The notes under the pieces: model-generated
What the model was told of the DNA's origin: nothing
The model's database searches: none
What the model saw: the letters and a program-made list of their open reading frames with translations, nothing else
Shown: positions 26,694-35,151 of the stretch, in pieces
Layout: every line of letters starts with the position of its first letter
Position numbering within the stretch: position 1 is the first letter of the stretch
From: Winogradskyella litoriviva
Lineage (GTDB): Bacteria > Bacteroidota > Bacteroidia > Flavobacteriales > Flavobacteriaceae
Direction of reading: 5' to 3'
DNA length: 64,000 nt
NCBI RefSeq assembly: GCF_013249065.1
Contig: NZ_JABRWQ010000001.1
Location: 620,001 to 684,000, forward strand
Program-made: the position numbers and the translations under genes

Positions 26694-27599
26694 ACTAACA
26701 ATTGGAATAATAATAAATAGAGCGATAAAAACTTCTTTAAACCATCGTTCTGAGATTACTTCTATATAATTTGCCATTATTATAGAAAATGGAACAAACA
26801 AAAACAGGTATTCACTTCCGTTCTTTATTGGAGCAATAATTGCAACTAATACAGCTATAATAGAAGTCCAAGCAATTAAAAAATAAGAGGGTTTTAGTTT
26901 TTTGTTTTTATCCGTAAAGTTTTTAAAAAAATACAATAGCGTCCAAACAAAGGAGCTAAATAACATAGTAAATCTTAAAATATTTTCTTTACTATTATAA
27001 GCTGTAAAATCTAAACTAGCATAGCGCTCAAAATCTGTACTTCTAAAATATTCATCATATATAATAACATTGTAAATAGAGAACAATATTAATGCCGCAA
27101 TAAACCCTGTAAATGGAACAATTACATTTTTAAAATCGTTCTGAGAATAATAAATGAGTGCTACAATCACCAAAGCAAAAAACAAAATTGACCAAAAAAA
27201 GAAAAATGATGCAATGGTAATCCAAAATGCAGCATCAAACAGCTTCTTTTTAATGTTTAATTTAGTATGTAAACTAATAAGCCTTCTTAAAGCAAAAAGT
27301 ATAAATAAATTAGATATTAATATCTCTAAATGTGCCATAACTTCTGGGAAAACGCCTAGTAGCAGCCCAAAAGTCATTATAGCGTAACTATTTCTTTGAG
27401 TTAAATTGTTTTTAGCAACAATAAAATCGAGTAAAAAAATTAAAAACAACGTAATTACCCAGTTAACAAGTGTAAATAAAGTCGTATTTAAGTCTAAAAA
27501 AAGATTTTTATATGAAGAAAACACAAAAAGAAGCGACACATAAACTGCAACAATTATGAAGTTTATGGGCTTAGATTTACTAAAAATACTTGTAATCAT
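26682..27599 (-). CDS. Multi-pass membrane protein (DUF6427-like)
   Basis: 305 residues with about nine hydrophobic segments and almost no soluble portion. No transport or enzyme motif is evident. From memory it resembles a flavobacterial family (DUF6427) found beside upp and purD; this needs a profile search. Basic residues at segment ends such as SLHTKLNIKKKLFD give orientation clues only. The 3' end overlaps the upp 3' end by 12 bp. Confidence 0.65.
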   Translation of the reverse strand: MITSIFSKSKPINFIIVAVYVSLLFVFSSYKNLFLDLNTTLFTLVNWVITLFLIFLLDFIVAKNNLTQRNSYAIMTFGLLLGVFPEVMAHLEILISNLFILFALRRLISLHTKLNIKKKLFDAAFWITIASFFFFWSILFFALVIVALIYYSQNDFKNVIVPFTGFIAALILFSIYNVIIYDEYFRSTDFERYASLDFTAYNSKENILRFTMLFSSFVWTLLYFFKNFTDKNKKLKPSYFLIAWTSIIAVLVAIIAPIKNGSEYLFLFVPFSIIMANYIEVISERWFKEVFIALFIIIPIVSLLL

Positions 27600-27619
27600 G
27601 AACTCTTTTTGTATTTTTG
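27590..27619 (+). promoter_or_regulatory. Bacteroidota-type promoter for the small membrane protein gene
   Basis: TTG (27590-27592), a 19-nt spacer and TATTTTTG (27612-27619) match the phylum consensus. The predicted transcript starts near 27626 and has a leader of about 50 nt that includes an 8-bp inverted repeat (CAATTCTA/TAGAATTG, 27631-27656). Confidence 0.7.
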
Positions 27620-27674
27620 CTGCTCGATTCCAATTCTATATTAATAATTAGAATTGCTGTAAATTTATAAAGTT

Positions 27675-27902
27675 ATGAATGATTTCTTTAATGGAATAGC
27701 GGATTTATTTGTGAATGTATTATTCGCACCTTTTGATGGCCTTAGAGCATTAGAATTAGAAAGCTGGTTTGGCGCTAATTTTATGTCTTGGATTTTTATG
27801 GCTGTAGGCTTTGTGGCAATGGTATATTGGATGCTACAACTTAAAAAGTACAGTGATAATAATGAGGAGGACAAAAGTATTTCTTCTCACTCTTATTTAT
27901 AA
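27675..27902 (+). CDS. Small single-helix membrane protein (DUF6341-like)
   Basis: 75 residues. The N-terminal half has short amphipathic stretches (FNGIADLFVNVLFAPFDGLRALE), residues about 35-57 form one membrane helix, and the C-terminus is charged and serine-rich. It has a consensus promoter and lies between the upp-side membrane gene and purD, an arrangement I recall for a small conserved flavobacterial family (DUF6341). Its function is unknown. An open frame also exists on the opposite strand here but lacks any protein-like features. Confidence 0.75.
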   Translation: MNDFFNGIADLFVNVLFAPFDGLRALELESWFGANFMSWIFMAVGFVAMVYWMLQLKKYSDNNEEDKSISSHSYL

Positions 27903-27908
27903 ATCTCT

Positions 27909-27934
27909 TATTGGTTTATAAATCGAAACCAATA
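27909..27934 (+). terminator. Weak hairpin between converging genes
   Basis: TATTGGTTT/AAACCAATA arms of 9 bp with an 8-nt loop span the 13-bp gap and the last codons of purD. There is no clear T-run, so termination is uncertain. Confidence 0.35.
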
Positions 27935-29187
27935 TCTTTACGATAATTCATCTTATCAAAGTTTAGTTTATCTATACTTTGGTAAGATTTTTTTATGGCC
28001 TCTGGATACGTATTTCCGTAAGACGTAATTGCCATTACACGACCTCCTGATGTTACCACTTTACCATCTTGAGACTTTGCACCTGCATGAAAAACAATTG
28101 AATCTGTAATAGTCTCTATTCCTGTAATTTCTTTACCTTTCTCGTAAGCTTCAGGATATCCACCAGATACTAATACCACAGTTGTAGCAGCACGCTCATC
28201 AATTTCAATATTAACTTTAGATAAGGTTTGATTTGCCATCGCTTCAAAAACATCTACCAAATCTGATTTTAATCTTGGTAAAACAACTTCTGTTTCTGGA
28301 TCTCCCATTCTTACATTGTATTCAATCACTTTAGGCTCATCACCTACTTTGATTAATCCAATAAAAATAAAGCCAACGTATGGTAAATTATCTTTCTTTA
28401 AACCTTCAACCGTAGGAATTACAATCTGGTTTTCAATTTTATCTAAAAATTCTTTTGTTGCAAAAGGTACTGGTGACACAGCTCCCATTCCGCCTGTATT
28501 TAAACCTGTATCTCCTTCTCCAATGCGCTTGTAATCTTTTGCAGTTGGTAAAATTTTATAATCCTTTCCATCTGAAAGTACAAAACAACTCAGTTCAATA
28601 CCATCTAAAAATTCTTCAATTACTACCTTAGTACTAGCTTCTCCAAATTTAGAATCTACAAGCATGCTTTTAAGTTCGTCTTTAGCTTCTTGTAAATCAT
28701 TAAGAATTAATACGCCTTTACCAGCAGCTAAACCATCTGCTTTTAAAACGTATGGTGCACTTAAGGTTTCTAAAAATTTATAGCCATCTTCCACATTAGC
28801 TTTTGTAAAACTCTCGTAAGCTGCTGTAGGAATGTTATGGCGAACCATAAATTCTTTAGCAAATTCCTTACTTCCCTCTAACTCAGCCGCTGCTTTCTGT
28901 GGTCCAATAACTGAAACATGTTTTAAAGCTTCATCTTGCAAAAAGAAATCGTGAACACCTTGCACTAATGGATCTTCTGGTCCAACAACTACCAAATCAA
29001 TTTTATGATCTAAAACGGCAGATTTAATCGCTTCAAAATCGGTAACACCAATATTTAAATTGGTAGCAATAGCTTCTGTTCCCGAATTTCCTGGAGCAAC
29101 AAAAATAGCCTTGCAACGACTACTTTGAGCTAATTTCCATGCAAATGTGTGTTCTCTTCCGCCAGAGCCTAGTACTAAAATATTCAT
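27916..29187 (-). CDS. purD: Phosphoribosylamine-glycine ligase
   Basis: 423 residues from the ATG at 29187, which gives the standard MNILVLGSGGREHTFAW start; seven extra upstream codons in the open frame were not used. The ATP-grasp fold is shown by YVLKADGLAAGKGVLI and FIGLIKVGDEPKVIEYNVRMGDPE (metal-binding Glu and Asn). It catalyses the second step of purine synthesis, joining phosphoribosylamine and glycine with ATP. It has its own promoter candidate and no clear operon partner. Confidence 0.97.
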   Translation of the reverse strand: MNILVLGSGGREHTFAWKLAQSSRCKAIFVAPGNSGTEAIATNLNIGVTDFEAIKSAVLDHKIDLVVVGPEDPLVQGVHDFFLQDEALKHVSVIGPQKAAAELEGSKEFAKEFMVRHNIPTAAYESFTKANVEDGYKFLETLSAPYVLKADGLAAGKGVLILNDLQEAKDELKSMLVDSKFGEASTKVVIEEFLDGIELSCFVLSDGKDYKILPTAKDYKRIGEGDTGLNTGGMGAVSPVPFATKEFLDKIENQIVIPTVEGLKKDNLPYVGFIFIGLIKVGDEPKVIEYNVRMGDPETEVVLPRLKSDLVDVFEAMANQTLSKVNIEIDERAATTVVLVSGGYPEAYEKGKEITGIETITDSIVFHAGAKSQDGKVVTSGGRVMAITSYGNTYPEAIKKSYQSIDKLNFDKMNYRKDIGFDL

Positions 29188-29205
29188 GATAAAAAAATCT
29201 TTGGA

Positions 29206-29237
29206 CAAAAATAATTGGTTTTACGCTTAAAAAACAA
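29206..29237 (-). promoter_or_regulatory. Promoter candidate for purD
   Basis: Minus-strand TTG (29237-29235), 21-nt spacer and TATTTTTG (29213-29206), within the range of the phylum consensus. A weaker plus-strand TTG-N21-TATTTTAC (29215-29246) overlaps it and may serve the divergent ligase gene. Confidence 0.55.
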
Positions 29238-29272
29238 TTATTTTACACAAACCTTAACAGCAAAAACACACC

Positions 29273-30580
29273 TTGCGACTATTCGATTTTTCTTTAAAAG
29301 TTAATGGCTTTAAAATAGACGAGGCTAAAGCTGCTCTGTCTAAAATTCAGGCTAAAAACGATTCTGATTTTCAAGCTTATGTAGAGGAGCAGAAAAAGTC
29401 TATTATTTCTTATCATTTAGAACATAATTCGTTTTACAAAACCTTAGGAACGTCTATTAAAATAAATGATTGGAATTCTGTACCAATAATCACTAAACGT
29501 AATTTACAACAACCTATTGAGCAACGATTAAGCGATGGTTTCACAACTAAAAATGTTTATTTAAATAAAACATCTGGCAGCTCTGGAGACCCTTTTATTT
29601 TTGCTAAGGATAAATGGTGCCACGCGATGACTTGGGCTGAAATTATGAGTAGATTTGCTTGGTATGGCATTGATTTTAATAGTTCTAGACAAGCGCGTTT
29701 TTATGGGATACCGTTAGACAAAAAAGGCTATTATAAAGAACGATTAAAAGATTGGTTTAGCAATAGATTTAGGTTTTCGGTTTTTGATTTAAGTGATGCT
29801 ACTTTTGAAACGGCTTTGACAAAGTTTAAAACTGATAAATTTGATTTTATTAATGGCTACACAAGTCCTATTGTGCAATTTGCTAAATATTTAAAGCAAA
29901 AAGATGTTATTTTAACCTCTGTTTGCCCTACTCTAAAAGTTTGTATTGTTACATCAGAAATGTTATTTGATGATGACAAAACATTAATGGAAACTCAATT
30001 TGGCGTGCCTGTGGTTAATGAATATGGAGCTTCAGAATTGGATTTAATTGCTTTTCAGAATACTAATGATGAGTGGCAAGTAAATAATGAGACATTATAT
30101 GTTGAAATTCTCGATGTTAACGGCAACGTTTTACCGTTAGGAAAAGAAGGCAGAATTGTAATTACATCATTATATAACAAAGCACATCCATTAATAAGGT
30201 ATGATGTTGGTGATATAGGAATCCTTTCTGAAAAATCCACTTTAAGAAAGCCAATTCTAAAAAAGCTAGTAGGAAGAACAAATGATATTGCTATTTTACC
30301 AAGCGGAAAAAAAGCAGCTGGTCTAACCTTTTATTACATAACTAAAAGTGTTATTGAGAATGATGGTAATGTTTCAGAATTTGTAATAGAACAATTAGCA
30401 CTAGATAGCTTTATGATTCAGTTTGTAAGTAGAACAGAACTTTCTAATGTACAAAAAGAAATCATTACGGCAGAAATGGAACGTTATTTAGAACCTGGAA
30501 TTAAGGTTAATTTTGAACGTGTACCTCAACTAAAACGAACTAAAGCCGGAAAACTAAAGCAGTTTATTTCTAAACTATAG
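29273..30580 (+). CDS. Phenylacetate-CoA ligase-like (CapK/PaaK) adenylate-forming protein
   Basis: 435 residues. The AMP-binding motif is NKTSGSSGDPF (about 99-109), ASELDLIAF and RYDVGDIGIL are further landmarks, and the C-terminal GRTNDIAILPSGKKAAG corresponds to the mobile domain. Members near polysaccharide genes are called CapK and are thought to activate an acid for attachment to a glycan; the substrate is unknown. The start is TTG at 29273: TAA lies at 29255-29257 and no ATG follows before the conserved region. The gene is opposite in strand to the rest of the locus and overlaps the GT2 gene end by 11 bp. Confidence 0.85.
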   Translation: MRLFDFSLKVNGFKIDEAKAALSKIQAKNDSDFQAYVEEQKKSIISYHLEHNSFYKTLGTSIKINDWNSVPIITKRNLQQPIEQRLSDGFTTKNVYLNKTSGSSGDPFIFAKDKWCHAMTWAEIMSRFAWYGIDFNSSRQARFYGIPLDKKGYYKERLKDWFSNRFRFSVFDLSDATFETALTKFKTDKFDFINGYTSPIVQFAKYLKQKDVILTSVCPTLKVCIVTSEMLFDDDKTLMETQFGVPVVNEYGASELDLIAFQNTNDEWQVNNETLYVEILDVNGNVLPLGKEGRIVITSLYNKAHPLIRYDVGDIGILSEKSTLRKPILKKLVGRTNDIAILPSGKKAAGLTFYYITKSVIENDGNVSEFVIEQLALDSFMIQFVSRTELSNVQKEIITAEMERYLEPGIKVNFERVPQLKRTKAGKLKQFISKL

Positions 30581-31343
30581 ATTTAATTAAACGGGTTTTA
30601 ATGAATAAATGTTCAAACAAAAATTGAATTAAATAAAGTGAAGATTTAAAGTAAGAATAGCCTAAACCTTTATAATACACATTAAAATTATGCTTTATTA
30701 AATTGGTTTTATTTGAAGATAACGAGCCTTCCGCAATACGATAATACGCAATGGTCTCTTGAATACTAATTGCTGGTTTATCACTTCGTTTTAAAGCCTC
30801 TAACCACAATAACCAATCTTGACGTTTTTTTAAATCTTTAGTGTATATTTTTCCGAGTTTTTCGCAATTATAGATTCCTGTTAAATTTCCAATATAATTA
30901 GCTTTAAGCAATTTATTATAACTTAATTCTTTTAAGGCGACTACTCTTTTGTTTAATGGTTTACTTTTAGCATCAATCCATTCATAAGTTCCGAAACTAA
31001 CATCTGTAATATTATTTGTTAGTTGTCTAACCTGAAGCTCTAGCTTATTCTCTTTCCAAAGGTCATCTGCATCTAAAAAAGCGATGTAATTTCCTGTTGC
31101 CACTTTAGTCCCTAAATTGCGTGCTTCTGCTGCGCCTTTATTTTGATTGTGTTGAAATAGTTTAACTCGTGAGTCGGATTCCGTAAATGGCTTTATAACA
31201 ACCATAATGTCATCTGAAGATGCATCATCAATTAGCAATAATTCCCAGTTAGTATAAGTTTGATTAATAACACTTGTTATAGTCTCTATTATAACATTCG
31301 CGTTATTATAAATTGGAGTTATAATAGAAACTAAAGGTTGCAT
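30570..31343 (-). CDS. Glycosyltransferase family 2
   Basis: 257 residues. PLVSIITPIYNNANVIIETI is the GT2 opening, LLIDDASSDD the nucleotide-binding acidic motif, and AFLDADDLW the metal-binding DxD. A C-terminal amphipathic or membrane-associated segment is present (LYLIQFLFEHLF). It transfers one sugar onto the growing lipid-linked repeat; donor and acceptor are not predictable. Last gene of the polysaccharide run, 8 bp after the initiating sugar transferase. Confidence 0.92.
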   Translation of the reverse strand: MQPLVSIITPIYNNANVIIETITSVINQTYTNWELLLIDDASSDDIMVVIKPFTESDSRVKLFQHNQNKGAAEARNLGTKVATGNYIAFLDADDLWKENKLELQVRQLTNNITDVSFGTYEWIDAKSKPLNKRVVALKELSYNKLLKANYIGNLTGIYNCEKLGKIYTKDLKKRQDWLLWLEALKRSDKPAISIQETIAYYRIAEGSLSSNKTNLIKHNFNVYYKGLGYSYFKSSLYLIQFLFEHLFIKTRLIKSIV

Positions 31344-31351
31344 ATTATCAA

Positions 31352-32707
31352 TTAATAGGCTTTTTCATCACCTTTTATAGCATTAACAAATGTTTGAAAA
31401 ATAATTTTGATATCTAATAAGATTGACCAATTTTCGATATAGAAAATATCAAATCTTACTCTGCCAATAATATCCTTATCGGTTTCTACTTCGCCTCTAA
31501 ATCCACTTGTTTGTGCTAAACCTGTTATACCTGGTTTAACAAAGTGTCTTACCATAAATTTATCTATTTTTTTGGCATACATATTTGTGTGGCTCACCAT
31601 GTGTGGTCTTGGTCCAACCACAGACATATCTCCAAACAAAACATTAAAAAATTGAGGGAGTTCATCTATGCTTGTTTTTCTAATAAATTTTCCAACCTTA
31701 GTAACACGCTCATCACCTCTGGTCGCTTGGTATAAATGGGCATCTTCATTTGGCATCATTGATCTAAATTTATAGCAATCAAATTCTTTGTAATTAAAAC
31801 CATTTCTAGATTGCTTAAAGAAGACAGGTCCTTTAGATTCTAATTTAATTAAAATAGCTATAAGTGGTGTTAACCATGATAACACAAAAACTATCATAAA
31901 GCTGGCAAACAAAATATCAAAACCTCTTTTCAAAAACTTATTTACAGAATCTTCAAGAGGAATAGTTCTAAGTGTTAGTATAGGAATATAATCGTAATAC
32001 TCGTATTGAAGTTTCTTGGCGTAAATTTCCTTACTGTCTGGAATAAATTTTAAAATCTTTAAATTGTTATCTGCAAAATCTACTGTATCTGCTATTTGCG
32101 CATTCGTTAATTCGGAAATTGAACAATAAATTTCATCAATATTTTCGTCTAGAACATATTGAAAGCAATCTTTTAAAGAATAGTCTTTTTTCTTAAAGTC
32201 AAAAGTTTTTTTATGAGAATAACCATATTCTGGATTTTTATTAAAAAAATTATCTAAAGCGATTGTTTTTTTATTTAATCCAAAAATAACGGTAGTTCTA
32301 AAATTTCCCCCTAAAGAGGTTCTATATTTTTGCAGCAAATAATAAACGGCAAACTTTAAAATTGTAATAAATAGAAAACAAAGTAAGGTGTATTTTACTA
32401 TTGGTCTAGGATATATTTTTAATTCATGGTACAAACCTGAAAACGCGAAGACAAACAATAAAAATAAAATCGTTTGTTTTACAATCAATGAAAGTATAGT
32501 AATAGGTCTTGTATATCTATAAACTTCATAGAACTGTGAATAGACTGATAACAAAACCCAACCTACTGAAATAAAAATTGAAAAAATTAATGGGTCTTTT
32601 CCACTTAACAAATAAATTATGGCAATACTATTTATAATGCATAAATCTATTATATATGAAATAGGTCTTAAGTATCCTGAATATCTTCCCTGCTTAAATA
32701 GACTCAA
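31352..32707 (-). CDS. Undecaprenyl-phosphate sugar phosphotransferase (WcaJ/WbaP-like)
   Basis: 451 residues. Four or five N-terminal membrane segments, a central nucleotide-binding-like region (TVIFGLNKKTIALDNF), and the C-terminal catalytic domain with KRGFDILFASFMIV, GPVFFKQSRNGFNYKEF, YKFRSMMPNEDAH and DELPQFFNVLFGDMSVVGPRP. It starts repeat-unit assembly by moving a sugar-1-phosphate to undecaprenyl phosphate. The start is TTG at 32707: a TAA lies three codons upstream and no ATG is available near the N-terminus. Confidence 0.94.
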   Translation of the reverse strand: MSLFKQGRYSGYLRPISYIIDLCIINSIAIIYLLSGKDPLIFSIFISVGWVLLSVYSQFYEVYRYTRPITILSLIVKQTILFLLFVFAFSGLYHELKIYPRPIVKYTLLCFLFITILKFAVYYLLQKYRTSLGGNFRTTVIFGLNKKTIALDNFFNKNPEYGYSHKKTFDFKKKDYSLKDCFQYVLDENIDEIYCSISELTNAQIADTVDFADNNLKILKFIPDSKEIYAKKLQYEYYDYIPILTLRTIPLEDSVNKFLKRGFDILFASFMIVFVLSWLTPLIAILIKLESKGPVFFKQSRNGFNYKEFDCYKFRSMMPNEDAHLYQATRGDERVTKVGKFIRKTSIDELPQFFNVLFGDMSVVGPRPHMVSHTNMYAKKIDKFMVRHFVKPGITGLAQTSGFRGEVETDKDIIGRVRFDIFYIENWSILLDIKIIFQTFVNAIKGDEKAY

Positions 32708-32911
32708 ATTTTTCTTTTATTTTGATATTGAAATAATTATAACCAATTTATTATCAGCTGACTAAAATCAAGATGACAATAAGTAGTGTTATACTAAAAT
32801 TACTTATCAAGTAAAACTCAATTCACTTAATTTGATGAAACTTATTTCACAGTAATTATAATGATTTTTAATCAAAGATTACAAGATTTATACAATACAC
32901 TTTATATTTTA

Positions 32912-34066
32912 TTATGCTATCGGGTTAATTTTAATAAAATCTTCATCTTTACTTAAACACAACAAAGTTAATACTATAAGCAATGAAGACATAGGTATAT
33001 AAAATAAATTCCCAATAAATATAGATGTAATTATTACTGTAAGCAGTAAAATGACTGCTAAATATTTTTTCTTTATTATTTTATATATACCATAGATAAA
33101 ATAAGAGTACACTGCAAAGCCTATAATTCCAAAAAAAAGAAAAATATCAATAATTTGCATTTCTAACCTGACTTTCTCAATACCTGTAGCTCCAATGAGG
33201 TAATTAAAATTATCTTTAGTTATTAAAGAAATAAGCTCTTTTGAGTATTCAATTCTATAAGAAAAAATTGCAGTAAGTAATCTATCGGACTTTATTAACT
33301 CTTTAAAAGGTGATATATTCAATATTACCATAGTAACAGTTGTAAAACAGAAAAAGAGCACCAATATGCCTTTAATTTTAAAAGCTTTACTAAGATTTTT
33401 ATCATAAAAAACAATTAGTGTCAATGCTATAAACTCAGCTAAATAGACACCTTTTACACCTGAAAGAAAGCTAATTAATATAGTAACAATTAGCATTTTT
33501 TTATCCTTCATATACCAAAATAACACGGTAGCAGATAAATAGAAAAAAGGAGTAAATCCTTGACTTAAAAGCATTCCATTAAAACCAAACCTATTTGCCT
33601 TATATGTTTTAAATACCTGTATATCATAAACTAAACCTAATAAAACAAGTACTGTATTTATAATTATAATATATTTAAATAATTGATAGAGCTTTGTAGT
33701 GAATTTAAAATTACCATTTGATATTACATAGAAAATTAGAGGAAATGAAGCAAGTAAAAAAGCGTATCGTAGAAATTCCATTTTGTAAACATTGTAATTT
33801 CCTACCTTTAATAGATATATAATAGTAAGTAATAGTAATGTTATTAAAACAAACCTTATAGTTTTTACAAAGAATTTAAAATGTATAACAAAGACACTTA
33901 GAGCATATAAAAGAAAAGTGAACTTAAGAACTCTATTGAACTTTATAAAATTAATGTCATTATAAATATAAACCTTATCAATAAAATCAAACAAGAAGCT
34001 AAGAGTTAAGAATAAAAATAAAACAGAGCTAGGATTAAATACTGTAGTCAACTTATTTAATTTCAT
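32912..34066 (-). CDS. O-antigen polymerase/ligase-like membrane protein (1)
   Basis: 384 residues with about 10-11 membrane segments and one larger periplasmic loop after about residue 230 (SPFKELIKSDRLLTAIFSYRIEYSKELISLI), the layout of Wzy polymerases and WaaL ligases. Such proteins are too variable for a firm assignment. Its start overlaps the DUF1972 gene end by 4 bp. A 204-bp gap, with no recognisable structure or consensus promoter, follows before the sugar phosphotransferase gene. Confidence 0.7.
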   Translation of the reverse strand: MKLNKLTTVFNPSSVLFLFLTLSFLFDFIDKVYIYNDINFIKFNRVLKFTFLLYALSVFVIHFKFFVKTIRFVLITLLLLTIIYLLKVGNYNVYKMEFLRYAFLLASFPLIFYVISNGNFKFTTKLYQLFKYIIIINTVLVLLGLVYDIQVFKTYKANRFGFNGMLLSQGFTPFFYLSATVLFWYMKDKKMLIVTILISFLSGVKGVYLAEFIALTLIVFYDKNLSKAFKIKGILVLFFCFTTVTMVILNISPFKELIKSDRLLTAIFSYRIEYSKELISLITKDNFNYLIGATGIEKVRLEMQIIDIFLFFGIIGFAVYSYFIYGIYKIIKKKYLAVILLLTVIITSIFIGNLFYIPMSSLLIVLTLLCLSKDEDFIKINPIA

Positions 34067-35151
34067 TTTAATTTTTCTAAAATAAATTGTTCATATTGAG
34101 AATTTATAGTTTTCCAATTATAAAAACTATTAATTTTTTCAATATTCGATTCTGAAAAAGCTTGCTTTAAATGAAATGATTCATCTTCATTCAGAAGTTT
34201 TTCAATATCAGTTGAATTATCAAAATATAAGGCATCTTCCTCTAATATGCTTTTATTAAAAATATTATTATTAGCAATAATCAGTGCATTAGAAGCCATT
34301 GCTTCTAATAAAGATGGATTGGTACCACCTACAGAATGTCCATGAAAATAATACCTAGAATAATATCTTAGATTGTTCAACTCTTCTTGATTATAATTGG
34401 CACCTGCAAAGATAATTCTTGGATCTGATCCGTATTTAGCCTGCAAGTTTTTTCCGTAAGTATTTAAACCTCCAAAAATGATTAAAGGATATACCGATTT
34501 AGATTTTACATAGCCTTTTATAATCGTTTCTATATTGTTTTCTGGCTCAAGCCTAGCCAAAATCATACAATATTGATACTCTTTAAAATTATACCTTTCT
34601 AAAACCGTGTTCTTAGGATTAGCAAAAACGGTTGCTCCATATGCAATTAACTCAGAAGATTTATTATACGTTTTTAATATATAATCTCTAATACCTACAG
34701 AATCTGCAATAAGATAATCACTGCTTTTAACCGCCAATCCTTCGGCATATTTTAGAAATTTTCTAACTTTTTTTGAATACTTAGAGCGCTTCCACTCCAT
34801 CCCATCCATATTGGTAATAATAACGGGTTCTTTTGGTAATAGCTTATGCCAAATAGAATTTGAGGTATACCCTAATTGTAATATAATATCAAAGTTTCGT
34901 TTTCTAGAATCTCTAATACAATTGAAATCATAAATGAATTGTCCTACAGTTCCTATTTTAAACTCTGGATCGAATGCATGAATAATATTTACTCCTTTGT
35001 ATTTAGTATCTTGGTAAGGATGGTCATGGGAATTATAAACGTACACCTCATGATTATTTTCTTTAAGATATACTGCAAAATATTCTGCAAATTGCTCAAA
35101 TCCACCGTGATTATTTGGTATTCCTCTAGTTCCTAATATTCCTATTTTCAT
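34063..35151 (-). CDS. DUF1972-type glycosyltransferase (GT4-like, rhamnosyltransferase candidate)
   Basis: 362 residues. The opening MKIGILGTRGIPNNHGGFEQFAEYFAVYL and DFNCIRD are DUF1972 signatures; the C-terminal half has the GT4 pattern with LARLEPENNIETII, HGHSVGGTNPSLLEAMAS and following acidic residues. Members in streptococcal capsule loci (Cps2T/WchF type) transfer L-rhamnose, and this locus makes dTDP-L-rhamnose, so rhamnosyl transfer is a reasonable guess. It overlaps the upstream membrane-protein gene by 26 bp. Confidence 0.88.
   Translation of the reverse strand: MKIGILGTRGIPNNHGGFEQFAEYFAVYLKENNHEVYVYNSHDHPYQDTKYKGVNIIHAFDPEFKIGTVGQFIYDFNCIRDSRKRNFDIILQLGYTSNSIWHKLLPKEPVIITNMDGMEWKRSKYSKKVRKFLKYAEGLAVKSSDYLIADSVGIRDYILKTYNKSSELIAYGATVFANPKNTVLERYNFKEYQYCMILARLEPENNIETIIKGYVKSKSVYPLIIFGGLNTYGKNLQAKYGSDPRIIFAGANYNQEELNNLRYYSRYYFHGHSVGGTNPSLLEAMASNALIIANNNIFNKSILEEDALYFDNSTDIEKLLNEDESFHLKQAFSESNIEKINSFYNWKTINSQYEQFILEKLK

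Noticed and set aside
27665..27874. Minus-strand open frame opposite the small membrane protein
   Set aside because: The plus-strand reading has a consensus promoter and a plausible membrane helix; the minus reading does not.
32708..32911. Search for a promoter or small gene in the 204-bp gap
   Set aside because: Only AT-rich sequence with a one-mismatch AATCTTTG was seen; no reading frame or hairpin is convincing.
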